A stretch of 64,000 nt of DNA from Bretschneidera sinensis. Its lineage: Eukaryota > Streptophyta > Magnoliopsida > Brassicales > Akaniaceae. Below, piece by piece: positions 22,774 to 36,500 of this stretch. The notes beneath the pieces were generated by a model. The model saw only the letters and a program-made list of their open reading frames with translations, searched no databases and had not been told where the DNA came from. The translations under genes were made by a program, and so were the position numbers. Each line of letters opens with the position of its first letter. Position 1 is the first letter of the stretch. The stretch covers positions 136,682,828-136,746,827 of the forward strand of contig CM043700.1 in assembly GCA_023935145.1 (NCBI GenBank), written 5' to 3'.

Positions 22774-25700
22774 CTAGGGAGGTAATTTAATTGGAGGTTC
22801 AGATGATCTAGAGAAACTAGAACAGTGAACTGCTGATTTCATGTTTGGCTTTTCGAAATCTTCGTTTTCGTGTCTGATCTCTTTGAGCATGACTGTAACA
22901 TCTTTCATAGTTGGCCTTTCCTCTGGGCAAGGATTCACGCAGAGAAGAGCCACCCCAAGCACTTGAAGTATTTCTTGGATCTGTGTACCTGATCGTAGTA
23001 ATAGTTGCTGGTCAAGAATTGTTGTGAATTCTCTTTTTCTTTCTCTAAGTTCTTTGTTAATCCAGGTGATAATGTGGACACCGTCTGGAATTCGATTATC
23101 TGTTGGATGCTTTCCTGTTAGGACCTCTATAAGCACGACACCGTAGCTGTACACATCACTCTTTTCTGTGATTCTCATACTGTATCCATATTCTGCAAAT
23201 TGTATGAACTAAATTAAATACCTTCTTGTTATAGGAAGAAATCATCCCATGCAGAAGTATGATTTGTGTTTTGGGATTATAAAAATCAACTGATGGAGAA
23301 AAATAAAGTAAAAAAAAAAATCTAGGAAATGTTCATTTAGTAAGAAACTAGGAATTAGACTGCTAAAAAGAAATAAAAAAACTTAGAAAATAATTTAACT
23401 TGGGTCAAATTTTTAAGTTGAAACAGATGTTGGAATTTATAAGAAGTATATTGTAAGCAGTGATATGGCCCATTAAGGAGAAAACTTAAAAGATATTGAA
23501 TTACATTTGTAGTTAAAGGTTGTGAAATTGTATTGATTTGGGGGTTTTCTTTTATATAGTTTATTTGCTGTGTTTGTAGTTTGTACTCACCGGGAGCAAT
23601 GTATCCGTAAGAACCTGCAACTATGTTGGAAGCTCTAGAATTCTCTGACGAATCAACAAGCTTTGCTAGTCCGAAATCTGCAAGAAAAGCTTCAAATTGT
23701 GGTCCTACCAAGATGTTGTTGGCCTTGATATCTCGATGAACAATTGGAGGAATACAGTCGTGGTGAAGATAAGCTAAACCATGAGCTGTTCCTAGTATGA
23801 TCTTGTACCTTGCATCCCACTCCAAGAAAATCCTTTTCTCATGGAGCAATCCAGCCAAACTCCCATTACTTATGTAATCAAACAAGAGCAATCTAGTTTT
23901 CCCGTTATGACCACATCCCAAAAGCCTCACTATATTTTTATGCCTTATTGATCCAAGAGTATTGACTTCTGCAGAAAACAAGTCTCTCTCTGGAACTGGA
24001 AGCTCTCCTTTCTTTACTGGCCATAGCTTCTTCACTGCAATAACCTGCTTTGTGGGAGTCTCAACACGGTAAACCATGCCTGAACAACCCTTTCCGACAA
24101 TATTAGAATCTGACAACCTCGTGACGATATCATTTACAGAGAAGTTAAGCTTTTGAAATGGTGTGAAATCCCACTTCAAATTGTCTTCTTCATCATTCCT
24201 CCCAAATGCAGTCCCATGAAATCTGATAAACAAAAGTAAACCAGCAACAACAATCGTCGTAGTTACAATTACACTGAGAAGAGTGCATATAACAAGATTT
24301 CTGTTGGATTTCTTGCCATGGAGATTTCCACTTAAATGGCACTCATTTGTGTCAGTGCAGAGCTCTTGATTACCAGAAAATGCAGTGGGTGGGAGATCGT
24401 GGAAGAACTTAGTGTCAGGAAGGATGCCCGAGAAATTGTTGTATGATACATCCAGAGAAACGAGATTGTCAAGACTACCGAGTATTATCAAACTTCCTGT
24501 TAGCATATTGTGAGAGAGATCTAAGTTGGCGAGCTTCGAGAGATTTGACAAGCCTTCTGGAATTGGACCAGTTAGAGAATTCCAGCTCAGATTCAGGAGG
24601 ATATCTAGTCCTTGCAAGAGGCCAAACTCATCTGGGATAGAACCAGTAATTCTGTTGCTGCTCAAGTCTAACAACTGCAAATCCTTACAGAGCCCAAGTG
24701 TCTTAGGAATCAAGCCAGCGATGTGGTTTTCACTGATAATCAGTTTGTTCAAGGAAATTAGTTTTCCCAGATTCTGAGGAATATTACCTCCTATGCTGTT
24801 CATTGAGAGGTCTAAAACATTAAGACTGACTAGAAATTCAAAAGATGCTGGAATTGTGCCTTGGAGCTTATTTCGGTGCAAATCTACCATTTCTAGCTGA
24901 GTGCAGTTACCAACTTCTGGAGGAATTTCTCCAGTGAATTGGTTTTCTGATAATTCTAGGAAGCTCAAACTATGTAGAAGCCCAATTTCAGAAGGAATAT
25001 AACCACTGAAGTTGTTTGATCCCAGCCGTAAACGTATCAAGCTGGTACAATTTCCAATATCAGGTGGAATTTCACCTGAAAGTCTATTCGATATCAACAA
25101 CAATTGGGTTAGGTTCTTGAGATTGAAGACACAGTTTGGAACTGACCCAGTAAGGAAATTGTGGGAAAGATCCAATGCTTGAAGTTTCTCACAGTTGGCG
25201 AGCTCAGCTGGTATACTTCCATTAAGCTGATTTTGCCAGGCAAAGAACAGGGAAAGCTCCTTTAGTTTCCCAATGGTTGGTGGAATTTCACCACAAAATC
25301 TGTTGTTATCTAATTCAAGTTGCTTTAGACTGGAAAAGTTGCCAACAAATGGTGGTATTTCTCCAGAGATGTTGTTCCCAGACAAAAGGAGCTCCTCCAG
25401 TGCAACTAAATTTGCCAGAGACAAAGGCAGCTTACCACTCAGAGAATTCAATGAGAAATCAATAACTATCAAATTTGAACAGCTACCAAGAGATCCTGGA
25501 ATGCTTCCGCTTAAATTGTTCTGCCACAATAACACCCTCTTGAGATGTTTCAACAAACCAAATTCTTCAGGAATCTTGCCAGAAAGTCTGTTTTCATACA
25601 GAAATAGATTCTCCAAGGCTGAGCAATTGCCAATTTCCGGTGGTATGTCACCAGTGAGATTGGCTGTGTACACTGAAAGAGTTTTTAGATTCTTCAGTTC

Positions 25701-26405
25701 CCCTAAACTGTTTGGAATCTGCCCTGAAATCCCGGAATCTGCAAGACCCAGAAAAGCTAGTTGTTTGCAGTTTGATATCTGCATTGGGATTTCGCCATGA
25801 AATCCTGAATTCCCACCAGCACGGATGATCTCCAGAGCCTTCAACTGTCCTATTTCTGCAGGAATCTTCCCAGAGAGTTGGTTATCAAACAGTTCAAGTT
25901 GTTGAAGCTTTGAACAGTTTCCAATTTCTGCTGGAATCCCACCATGCAAGAAGTTTGTGTTCAATGACAGCAGCTGCAGATCAGCTAACTTTCCAATTTC
26001 TGCTGGTATGATTCCTGTTAGAGCATTGAAACTGAGGTCCAGGGTGACCAATGATGACAAGTTTCCTATTGAATGCGGAATTTCTCCGGTAAGGTTCCCA
26101 TTTGAAAGGACCAAAGTAGTGAGGTGACTGAAGGAGAGGAACTGTTTGGGGAAGCTGGTAGGAAGGTTGATGGAGGTTATTGTGATTTCCTGAACAAACC
26201 CATCACCAGAACATTTAATATAATCCCATCTGCATGGATCTTGGTGGGTTAGATTCCATGAAGAGAAGAAAGTAGCAGAGGCTGAAGAATTAAATGCTGG
26301 AAGCCATGAAAGTAGGGAGAGACCTTCTTGGTTCAGGGCAGAGATGGCAGGAAACAGAGAGATGTTGAGAAACAAGATAATAATAGTGATTGCATTGCTT
26401 GACAT
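22774..26405 (-). CDS. LRR receptor-like serine/threonine kinase, subfamily XI, RGF-receptor (RGI) type
   Basis: Two exons, 26405-23591 and 23192-22774, with a 398-bp GT-AG intron that splits the APE motif codon; 1077 residues. Residues 1-23 form a signal peptide; an LRR N-cap has Cys58 and Cys65; more than 20 LRRs follow. RAGG at 195-198 fits the RxGG motif reported to bind root meristem growth factor peptides in RGI receptors. Other parts: a membrane segment at about 704-727, Gly loop GKGCSG (771-776), VAVK-type Lys792, HRD at 890-892 (an RD kinase), DFG at 910-912. All key residues are present, so it is probably an active plasma-membrane peptide receptor. Family membership is firm; the exact RGI paralogue and the ligand are inferred. 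Confidence 0.92.
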
Positions 26406-27042
26406 GATGAGGTGAGTACACTGCTACTGTTCTCTCATCTAATTATGGCAAAAACTAGTCCCTCGTATATCTATGGATGTTTTTTTTATCATTCATAGTA
26501 AAATACTGAAATGCCTTTGGTTTCATTCAGATTTACTGGAAAGAGAGTAACATCTGTAATCAACAAGAATGCTTTGGTTGCTTTATGTAGATTGAGACAG
26601 GAAGGACAGCTCAGTTTATGGTTTCTTCTTATGCAAAGATGGATAAAAAGAATTTAATCATAGTTTATGATTTGGGCATACGGGGCCTAGGTTACAGTTT
26701 TATGTAATTGGTTTATAAAACCCTAGTTTACTTCTAAATCATTGGTTAATTTACTACCAGTATTATTATTCTTCTTTTCTGCTAGGTATATGAGTTTTCT
26801 TGTCCTTTTCTTGGTGTTAAATTTGGAGTAATTGTTATGGAATAGGAAATAAAAGCATATGTTGCAGCATCATATTATACTGGTATTGTAGTGTAAAAGA
26901 AATTTCTTGTACTTTAGATTTTGCCAAACTCTCTCTGATATGGGTTTTCACTTTTCACTGGCATGAAAGAAAATATTGTCAAATTTAAAAAGATATGAAA
27001 CTATAGTGTTGCATTGATGGTATCTGTGGATTTTGTTAGATT
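26406..27042. other. Upstream region of the RGI-like gene
   Basis: AT-rich, including the probable 5' UTR and promoter on the minus strand. No unambiguous TATA box or other site could be assigned. Confidence 0.4.
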
Positions 27043-27290
27043 TTTTTTTGTTTTTTTGGTTATCTAAAAAACGAATGGAGGGAGAGGGTAGCCTGTCTGT
27101 CAACATTGTGTAAATTTTGTCACGCGTAAGTTAGACACAAATGTTAATTTATGTAAGATTACTAGGCATGGCCTTCCTCACTTCACCTGTTACGGTGGAG
27201 GACTCGAACTTAAGCACTATTGGATAGGAGAGTGAGTCTCGGCCTCATCCACTCCGCTTAAACTACGGTGATAATTCTGCTAAATTTCAT
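27043..27290 (-). mobile_element. Probable tRNA-derived SINE
   Basis: On the minus strand TAGTTTAAGCGG (27267-27256 region) fits a pol III A box, and AGTTCGAGTCC about 45 bases further on fits a B box. About 130 bp later the copy ends in an A-rich tail, seen as the T-rich stretch at 27043-27056. The flanking stems do not pair as in a tRNA, so it is not a tRNA gene. Confidence 0.5.
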
Positions 27291-28550
27291 GAATGAGGTA
27301 TCTATTATAAAATACTAGTTTTGCATAATTTCTCAAAAATATTATCATATTTTTATACTAATATCTGCATATAAATTTGCTGTGAAACTGTATACGTGAC
27401 CGACAAGTGTTTCAGTTTCTTTGTAATTTTCCAAACGCTCTCAAATATGGATTGACGATCCATCTTTCTTAATTATAATGCATAACAAATCCAGTTGTTA
27501 AAATGACAAATCAACACCCCAAAAAAATTGTGTAGACACCACAACCTATTCGGTGATACCAATAATGGTAAGGCCTCAAAATCAGTTTGTCTTTGATCTA
27601 AAGTTCTTATCATGCAACTAAAAAAGGCAGTGATCTTTTGAAAGGACGTCGAAATTAGACCCTCTTTCCTTCCTATGCATGAACCTTTCCACAAACCCAA
27701 ACAAAAAATAATGCCCGTTTGGCCTTGTTGTAAAATATGCTTTTTAGAACATTTACAAAATCATATTTTTCTTTATTAATTTTGCATTTTATCTATCAAA
27801 GTTAAAAACCATTTTGATTATGTTGGAAATTGATTTAAACATATTTAAATTAATAAATTTAAATGATTTTTTTACTTTGAATTGATTTAAGTTTACTAAT
27901 TTAAGCATACTTTAATCAATTTTTTAAAATCGTCAGAAATTGTTACTATGAACTTTGAAGAAAAATGTCCATATTTACATATAGATGCTTAAGTGTTATA
28001 GATCCAAAGAGAGAAATACATTAAAAACTTTGAAATTTTTAAGAGGAGTTTTATTTATAATTTTTATGACAATTTATGAATGTGAGGCAGATTAAACATA
28101 TCTTTTCGAGTACCAACTGTGAGTGACGTTTGTGGCATGAAGTTAAGCCCAAAACTAAAGGTGACCCCTCTGTAAAAGACAGTGGAGAATATTTTAAGAT
28201 TGAAAAAAACAAACAAATAGGAAAAGTGGAAAAAAGATTGATTTTTCATCAATGTGGCCCTTAGATAGATGTCCAATGATAAAGAAGATTGGAAACAAGT
28301 TGGATTAAAGGGGAAGAATAGTATGGCCCATGGTGGGTATAGGTCAGGGAAGGTGGGGGCAACTGATTCCCCAACCATACCTAGGGGACTGATTGAATAG
28401 TCCTGTATTATTTTATTTGAGATTCTTGCGTTTTGTTACTGACCCATCTTCCAAATAACAAGAAAAAAGAAGAAAAAAATATAGAAAATTCAATGCTTCC
28501 CCTAGTTTTCATGATACTGGTTTAGAATATTGGTTTTCAATAAGAAAACC

Positions 28551-28554
<4 letters not shown>
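27291..28554. other. AT-rich spacer
   Basis: Short open frames at 27473-27700 and 28064-28378 (minus) have no recognisable features. I see no gene. Confidence 0.4.

Positions 28555-28586
<32 letters not shown>
28555..28586. repeat. (TA)n microsatellite
   Basis: Uninterrupted AT dinucleotide run of about 16 units. Confidence 0.97.
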
Positions 28587-28591
<5 letters not shown>

Positions 28592-28699
28592 AGCCATTAA
28601 ATCATCAATTAAGGGGGAGAAAACAGAGAGTTAGGAGCCAATAATTGGTTGAAATTGAAGCCAAAATTTTAGATCCACAAGAGCTAGTGTAGTAGTATT

Positions 28700-29370
28700 A
28701 AGTTTGGAGGCCAGCCCGGCTCAATCTCTACTCGATTAAAATTTTAATTTAGGGTTGAGATATTCTCGGATTAAATTAAAAAATTCAATTTGAATTAAAT
28801 TTAGGAAAAGTTACTATTTAAGTTTTTTAAACCTTCGATTAACTCATAACTCTTAAAACTCAAATTTTATTATACACATGTATAATATATGAATCTTACA
28901 AAATGCAAGAAGTTATCCTTATTTTGTTACGTTGGTTTGTGAGAAATTATGAAATGTATGATTTAACTATTAATATTACTACTTATTGATATGAATTTCT
29001 TAGATTATTTGGACCTTTAGAATTTAAATGTCTAAGAGATAAGTATATTAATTTGATATTTTTAAAATTGTATTTGCAATGTTTAATTAGCATTTGACAT
29101 GAAAAAAAATGGAATTCGATAATCTAACTCAACTACAATTAATCTGACGTCAACCCTAATATAAAATCTAATTCATTTGAACTCGATTTTGAATTCAAAA
29201 GTCATCCCACATATAATTCGAGTCAACCCAATTTTTTATAGGTTTAAGATTTATGTAACTTATTATGAATTGAGTTGGCTAAGATATGTTGGAAAAATCA
29301 TGTTATGGGCTGAGTTAAGACTTTAGAATTACCTTCTAATCCATATCAATCCAACTTGTGTCCGCCCCTA
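28700..29370. repeat. Degenerate CTCGA/GACTCG-rich dispersed repeat
   Basis: Contains scattered pieces such as ACTCGATTAAAATTTTAATT, GAACTCGATTTTGAATTC and ATTCGAGTCAACCCAA. This composition is typical of old non-autonomous plant transposons. No clear terminal inverted repeats were found. Similar text occurs at 30953-31487 and 49010-49640. Confidence 0.35.
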
Positions 29371-30289
29371 CTACACACGTGCACGTGCGAACAGCAGGTT
29401 TATATTTTACATGTTGCAAAAAAAAAAAGAATGCCAATGATTGAGCATTAAAAAGATAAAAATGGCCAAACAAGTTGGAAAAGGAAGCCTAAATATATGA
29501 CTATATATGAGGTATCAAAATAAAGCTATTCGGACACCATTTTTGGTGCTAAATTTCAAAACATCGTTTAGTGTATTGGTAGCTAGAAAGGATTGTTTCC
29601 CCACTATTTTGTGGGATATTTCACTTGAAGCTAGACCAGGAAAGCAACCATGTAATCCTTGTAAAGGCTAAACACCTTAAAGACCTCGGCCTCTTGGCTT
29701 ATGGTCATTTTCGGATTTTTATAAACAAGGTTCGAGGCCGATCTCTTTCCCAATCAATATAAAGAAAATAAATAAAAAAAAACCTTTAAAATATGAGACG
29801 TTATTTCATAATTTTATATTTAGTAATTGCTTCAATAGTTGGATAGAATAAGATTATAAGATCTAATTTTTTAGGTTAACTCTTCTCCAAGTATTACTAG
29901 GGAAACCTTAAAATAATGACTAAACAATCTATCAAAACCAATAATCTACTTATTGTATTGCCAAACAAAATTTTCAATCATTTACCAATTCAGTCATACA
30001 GGTATCAATTTGTTATTAGTCTATTAATAAAGTGTTACAAATAAATAGTTATTTTATTTTTCTCATTTATAGTGTAATTATTTGATTTAAAAAAATAAAA
30101 ATAAAAAATATTTATACTTTTTTGGTTCATAGTACGGTGATATCACCATTCTTTAGGTGGAGGAATGCACACTGACTGTGATTGGCTTTCTAGAAAACGT
30201 GCGCTTTGAGGAAAGAGATGAGGTATATCCAATCATTCACAATAGTAGACTTTTAGAATGTTAGTACTGTAACACAGAAGAATGTTTAT
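29371..30289. other. Spacer with a possible short retroposon
   Basis: 29670-29790 has TGGCTTATGG and, 35 bases on, GGTTCGAGGCC, resembling pol III A and B boxes, and then an A-rich end at 29770-29782. This could be a short SINE; the rest is featureless and AT-rich. Confidence 0.3.
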
Positions 30290-30440
30290 ACAGGGCAGGG
30301 CAGGGCGGGGCGGGCTCGTTTTGTCTCCCATCCCCGCTCTAGGAAATAAAACACCAGTCCGTCCTCGTTGGAAAGATTGATGGTACTTAAGTACTTTCCA
30401 CCGTCCCTCCTTGCTCCCCGCCAGGAACACGAGGAATCGG
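30290..30440. other. GC-rich island with GGGC repeats
   Basis: GGGCAGGGCGGGGCGGGC and several CCGTCC and CCCCGC blocks stand out in AT-rich spacer. Such GGGGCGGG/CCCCGCCC tracts occur in some plant non-autonomous repeats; neither end could be defined. Confidence 0.35.
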
Positions 30441-30952
30441 TTCTCTTGCGGAAAATTTTTCATCAATATTTCTGATTTGTAAACAATATTTTATTTATTT
30501 AAATAATTTTTAAAATGTACAGAAATTGTGATTTATAATTTTTCACTAAGGTTCACTTCTCCTTTATTATTTAGTTTCATTTACACAAGAAGTGTTAATA
30601 TAATAATAAACTAATTAAATACTTAAAATTAAAAATCTAATTTAACATTCAAGTTCAGAGCATGACGAGTTCTATTCCCGTTCTCATATCCCTAAACAAT
30701 TTCAAATTAAATAAAAATATTTTTTTATTTTTATCAATTCCTCGAACAGGACAAACTACAGGGGATTGTTATATTCAAAGTATGTAATGATAAATTTCTC
30801 CAGTTTTGTCTTTTCTCTCATTCATTTTAGTTATACAAATTTATCATTTCTGGTCCCAATTGTTGTGTGTATAGCAATTGATAGTATGTATTTAGCACTC
30901 TCCTTACATATATATGCACATAAATATTTCCCTTTTGTACTACCATTACAAG

Positions 30953-31487
30953 TAGGGTTGATTGGTCACGAACCGAGTAGCTCGCGAGTGACTTATGGCT
31001 CGGTTGATTTGGGCTCAATTTAGTTTAGTATTTTCAAGCTCACAACTCGATTTGTTTGCATTTTTGAGTCGAGATTGAGTCTTGATAAAGTAGTTCACGC
31101 CTAACCACTAGGCAAATGTTGATCTTGTATTTAAATACGAGAAAATATATGTGTTGTGTACTGCATACTTGGATTAAAAACAATTAAATAGAAAAATATA
31201 TAACCCATTGGATTGCTTCTTTGACAATAACTTGTTTGGTTATAAATTCTGGTTGTGATGTTCAGAAAATCCTTTGGAACTTTTTTTTTGCCATTATTGA
31301 GATCTTGCATGCTTATTTGGGTTTATTGGAGCTTGTTTAACTTGAAAGCTCGACTCGAGCTTAAAAAATTAATTTCATTAAATTTTAATCGATTAATCAA
31401 TTAAATTTATGAATTCAATTTAATTTTTTAAATACTTGACTTGACTCGTAACCACCCGACATGTGGATCATCAAAAGATCTAATAGT
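30953..31487. repeat. GCTCG/ACTCG-rich non-autonomous repeat (possible hAT-type MITE), interrupted
   Basis: Starts TAGGGTTGATTGGTCACGAA and continues with GAGTAGCTCGCGAG, CTCGACTCGAG and GACTTGACTCG. The right end is cut by the copia insertion at 31488. The family assignment is by general appearance only. Confidence 0.35.
31483..31487. repeat. Target-site duplication, left (ATAGT)
   Basis: Identical to 38484-38488 immediately right of the 3' LTR. Confidence 0.9.
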
Positions 31488-32097
31488 TGTAATAAATTCA
31501 TGCACTTTCAAGTATTTATGGTGGCGGAAGCCATTTCAATATGGTAGAGTCAATTGTGCACTATATGATGGATCAATTAAGTGGAGACAATTATACTCCA
31601 CTATGAATTAATTGTGACCAAATTAATTCAATCATTCTTAGTGTATTTCTCCTATAAATAAGATGACCATAGAGCATATTGAAGTTAGAGAGAAAACACA
31701 AGGTGTATGCTTAAGTTATGTTGGTTCATATTCTCAATAGTTGTATTGAGAATATAAGGTATATGTAACCAAATCTATATATGGTCCATGTTTAACCCTT
31801 TAACCTCCCATTGATTGGGGTAATAAGCGTATAGAATACGGACAGACGTTCTTGATGGGAGAACAAATATAAATCCAGTTTTGGTCCCTAGACTCGGTAC
31901 TACTCATTTTTCTTTCATACACCATCAATTGAAAAGAGTTCTGAGAGTCTAGAAGAACCAATATCGAAAGAATAACGGATTGTGTAAGTGAAAAGCATCA
32001 ATGGCCGGAGGTATGTTTACGATCTTTATAATTCCGCATTTAATCTATATGCTATTTAAGTTGTTTAGCATGTTTAAATCTTATTTAAGTTCTAACA
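31488..32097 (+). repeat. 5' LTR of the copia element
   Basis: 610 bp with a TATA box (CTATAAATA) at 31652-31660. It is about 150 bp shorter than the 3' LTR, because the segment around 31535-31620 has fewer copies of an internal repeat. Confidence 0.95.
31652..31660 (+). promoter_or_regulatory. TATA box of the copia 5' LTR
   Basis: CTATAAATA in the middle of the LTR; the same site is in the 3' LTR around 38037-38045. Confidence 0.55.
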
Positions 32098-32099
32098 TT

Positions 32100-32111
32100 T
32101 GGTATTAGAGC
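32100..32111 (+). promoter_or_regulatory. Primer-binding site, initiator Met tRNA type
   Basis: TGGTATTAGAGC two bases after the 5' LTR. It differs by one C-to-T change from the standard TGGTATCAGAGC. Confidence 0.88.
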
Positions 32112-33519
32112 ATTGTTTGCCTCTGTCTTGAAGTATTAAATAATCTATAATACTTTCAATTTATACCCGAAAAATAGTTTGATTTCAAAGTTCGTTTTTT
32201 TCGAGTATTTTTTTTTTTATGAAAAATAATATTAGAGATCATTAAGAAATTTGATTTCTAGTATTTCTGAGTTTTAAAATCTTGGAAGCCAATTTTATGG
32301 ATTTTCACTATGTTGCATATGATTTGTAATTATTTGCAAAAATAAAGTTTATGAACCCCTATAAGTATTTATTTTATTTATGTGTCTAAAATTATGTGTT
32401 ATGTATGTATAACTTTTTTGGGTTATGCATGCAATTTAAATTTAAATAGTTTTAGTGCATAAATAATTTAACGTTGGGCATGTATTTTTAATTTTGTGAT
32501 TATTTGGCTCAAATTAAGATTACACATATATACTATTTATGTTAGTTCTATATATGCAATTTCAATAAATGCTCATTTTTAGCATGATTTTGTTTTTCAA
32601 TTCATGCTTTTAGAATGAGTTTGTTTTGTGCAATGAATTAAATTAAGTGCATAATATTATGTTTAATTATGCAATTTATGTTTTGTTTATGAGAATTTTA
32701 TTTACATATGATAACATATTATTAAGTTTAGATATTGTTAGATTATGTAAACTTAAGTTATTCTCATAAAACTTAATTTGTGCATAACACATTAAGGTTC
32801 ATAATATATTAGTATGAACAATTAAGTTAAAAATTATGAATAATTCATAAACAGTGGTAGTTGGCATAAGACAGTATGATCTGAGACAATGGTCTGTCTA
32901 AGGATTTTGGTTTTTAATGAGGCCTTGTCCCGACCAATTATCCTGGGAGCACTCTTAGTGATTGCCTATTATGTTACTACATAATTGTTTTTAGGCATTA
33001 AATAGAGCCTAAAATATAGTAAATATAAATGTCTAGTGAACTATATAATTTTAAATATTTAAAGAGTAGCCACAACATTTTTAATTATATAAAATTATAT
33101 ATTAAGTGGATTAGGATCACATAATGGACATTGATTGTAATTAATTATATAAATATAATGATTTTACCCCACAGGGATTTTTATGTCTATATAATTAATT
33201 AGGATAATATATTAAAATTAGTTTTTCTTAATTTACCCACAGGAGTTAAGAAAAATTAATTTAATAGTTTTATCATAAAGTTTAAAGATAGAAAAATATC
33301 AAACTGTAATCATAATATACATTATAAATTTAGTAAAAAATAGTTTGATAAAATCTATCATAAAGTATAAAGAATCTTATTGAATTAAAAATTAGCCCAC
33401 AGGTAATTTTTAATGAAATTAGATTCTATTTCAGCGTGTTTTTACATTGGTAAAACATGCAATTTAGAAAATTAGACCTCAAATCTTGACATAAACTTTT
33501 GGACTTTATGCAGTTTCTC

Positions 33520-36500
33520 AACCCACTAGTTTCTCTGATATCCGTTGTGACATACCCGAACTTAGGGGAGATAACTATAAGGTATGAAAGGAGAAGATTC
33601 TCCTCCATCTAGGGTGGATGGACATAGATTATGCTATTAGGAGTGATGAACCACTTGCAATCGACAATAATAGCACTCCAGCTGCGGTCACGCTATATGA
33701 GCGATCCAATCGACTCAGTGTGATGTTTATCAAAACTAAGATAACTGCTGGTATATGTGGTTCTGTCGACCAGTATAAGAAAGTCCGTGATTTGTTAAAA
33801 GCCATTGACGATCAATTCGTCACTTCAGAAAAGGCATTGGCAAGCACCCTGATAATGAGATTATCATCCCTCAGACTCACCAGCGTAAAAGGTGTGCGCG
33901 AGCACATAATGCAAATGCATGACATTGCGGCTCAACTTAAGAAACTCGAGGTTGATATGTCAGAGTCCTTCCTGATGCACTACATTCTGAACACCCTTCC
34001 AACACAGTACGGGCCTTTCAAAATCTCGTACAACACACATAAAGACAAATGGTCAATTAATGAATTAATGACTATGTGTGTTCAAGAAAAAGAGAGGCTT
34101 GTGATGGATCTGGGTGAGAGTGCAATGCTGGCTACTACCCGTGGGAAGGACATATTAGAACCAACCTCGTTTGTTTGTTATGAATCTAATATGGTTAATG
34201 TTAATATTAACACCTGGTGGATTGATTCTAGATCTACAATCCATATTGCAAACTCCTTGCAGGGTATGCAAAACCTAAAGAAGTCAGTGGGAAGTGAGCA
34301 AAGCATCTTATCAGGCAACAAGATGGGCTCACATGTGGAGGCGATTGGAACTTGCATTTTAACTTTAAGTAGTGGCTTTATTTTAAAATTGGAAAGGACC
34401 TTTTATGTACCAAGTTTCTCACGAAACTTGATTTATGTTTTCAGACTTATACCATTTGGATATTCCTTTAATTTTCAAGACATATCTTTCAGTTTATTTT
34501 ATAAAACTGATTGTGTTGGGAATGGTATTTTGTCTGATGGTCTTTATCGTCTTTATTTACAAAATGATGCCACTTATAGTTCAATACATGTTCAAACTGG
34601 CGTTAAAAGGTGTAATATTAATGAAGACTCTTCTATGTTATGGCACCAGAGATTAGGACATATCTCCATAAAGAGAATTAAAAGATTAGTGAATGAAGGG
34701 GTACTTAGCACTCTGGATTATACTGATTTTGAAACTTGTGTGGACTGCATCAAGGGAAAGCAGACCAACAAGTCCAAGAAAGGTGCTAATAGGAGTTCAG
34801 ACATATTAGAAATCATTCATACTGATATATGTTGTCCAGATATGGATGCACATGGTCAGAAATATTTCGTCACTTTTATTGATGATTACTCACGATATAT
34901 GTATATCTATTTGCTTCATAACAAAAATGAAGCATTGGATGCCTTCAAAGTCTTTAAGGCTGAAGTTGAGAACTAATATGGAAAACAAATACAAATTGTG
35001 AGATTCGATAGAGGTAGAGAATATTATGGTAGATACACAGAAAGTGGACAAGCACCTGGTCTTTTTGCCAAGTTTCTTCAAGAACATGGGATTGTTGCAC
35101 AATACACTATGCCTGGTTCCCCGGACTAGAATGGTATTGCAGAAAGAAGAAACCGAACATTGATGGACATGGTGTGGAGTATGCATAGCAACTCCAACCT
35201 TCCTACATCATTGTGGACTAAAGCACTAAAGACGGTTGCGTATATATTAAACCGAGTTTCAACCAAGGCTGTTCCCAAGACACCATTTGAATTATGGAAA
35301 GGTTGAAAACCGAGTTTGCGACATATGCGCGTTTGGGAATGTCCGTCTGAGGTGAGGATTTATAACCCACAAGAGAAGAAACTGGATCCGAGGACCATTA
35401 GTGGGTATTTCATTGGATATGTCGAAAGGTCCAAGGGTTACAGGTTTTATTGTCTAACTCATACTACTAGGATTGTAGAATCAAGAAACGCTAAGTTTCT
35501 AGAGAATGACATGATTAGTAGGAGGGATCAGTTCAGAAACTTAGTTCTCGCACATGATCATACAAAATCTCAACCTTCATCAAATGATAGACTGGTTATA
35601 GGTCATAACACTCTTCAAGTACAAGCTCGTGTTGACCAATCGATCATTAAGGTTCCACAAACTGCTGACAACATTCTAATAGATCAAGTAGTTCAGGAAA
35701 TACCACAAGTTCCTGAACAACCAGTTGAACCACAAGCTCCCTTGGGAAACATTGGTACAACATTAAGAAAATCTACTAGAGTCAAGAGATCAGCAATTCC
35801 TAGTGATTACATTGTATATCTACAAGAATCTAACTATAATTTTGGAGCTGAAAATGATCCTAAAACCTTTTCACAGGCCATGAGTTGTAAAGAGTCAAAC
35901 TTGTGGCACGATGCCATGAAGGAAGAGATGAATTCCATGAAAAGCAATGGAGTCTGGGATCTTGTAGAGTTGCCTAATGGAGCAAAAGCCATTGGTTGCA
36001 AATGGTTCTTTAAGACCAAGAAAGATTCATTAGGCAACATTGAGAGAAACAAAGCGAGACTTGTTGCTAAGGGATTTACTCAAAAAGAAGGAATCGATTA
36101 CACAGAGACTTTCTCTCCTGTATCTAAGAAAGATTCTCTTCGTATTATTTTGGCATTAGTTGCTCATTTTGACCTTGAACTGCAACAAATGGATGTGAAA
36201 ACCGCATTTCTTAATAGAGATATAGAGGAGGAGGTTTATATGAAACAATCTGAAGGTTTCTCCTCTAATAATGATGAGCATTTGGTTTGCAAGCTTAAGA
36301 AATCCATATACGGTTTAAAACAAGTCTCCCGTTAATGGTATTATAAATTCCATGAAGTAATTTCTTCATTAGATTTTGTTGAAAACCCCATGGATCAATG
36401 TATATACCAGAAGGTCAGTGGGAGTAAAATTTTTTTTTCTTGTTTTATATGTGGATGATATTTTACTTGCAACCAATGATAAGAGCTTGTTGCATGAGGT

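Noticed and set aside
23193..23590. Read-through of the RGI-like kinase frame past the APE motif
   Set aside because: The splice donor and acceptor join exactly to restore the E-Y-G-Y motif. The read-through residues are intron.
25273..25800. 175-codon frame on the opposite strand of the LRR region
   Set aside because: Antisense shadow of the repetitive LRR codons.
27170..27285. tRNA gene on the minus strand
   Set aside because: A and B box-like words are present, but acceptor and T stems do not pair; it is better seen as a SINE.
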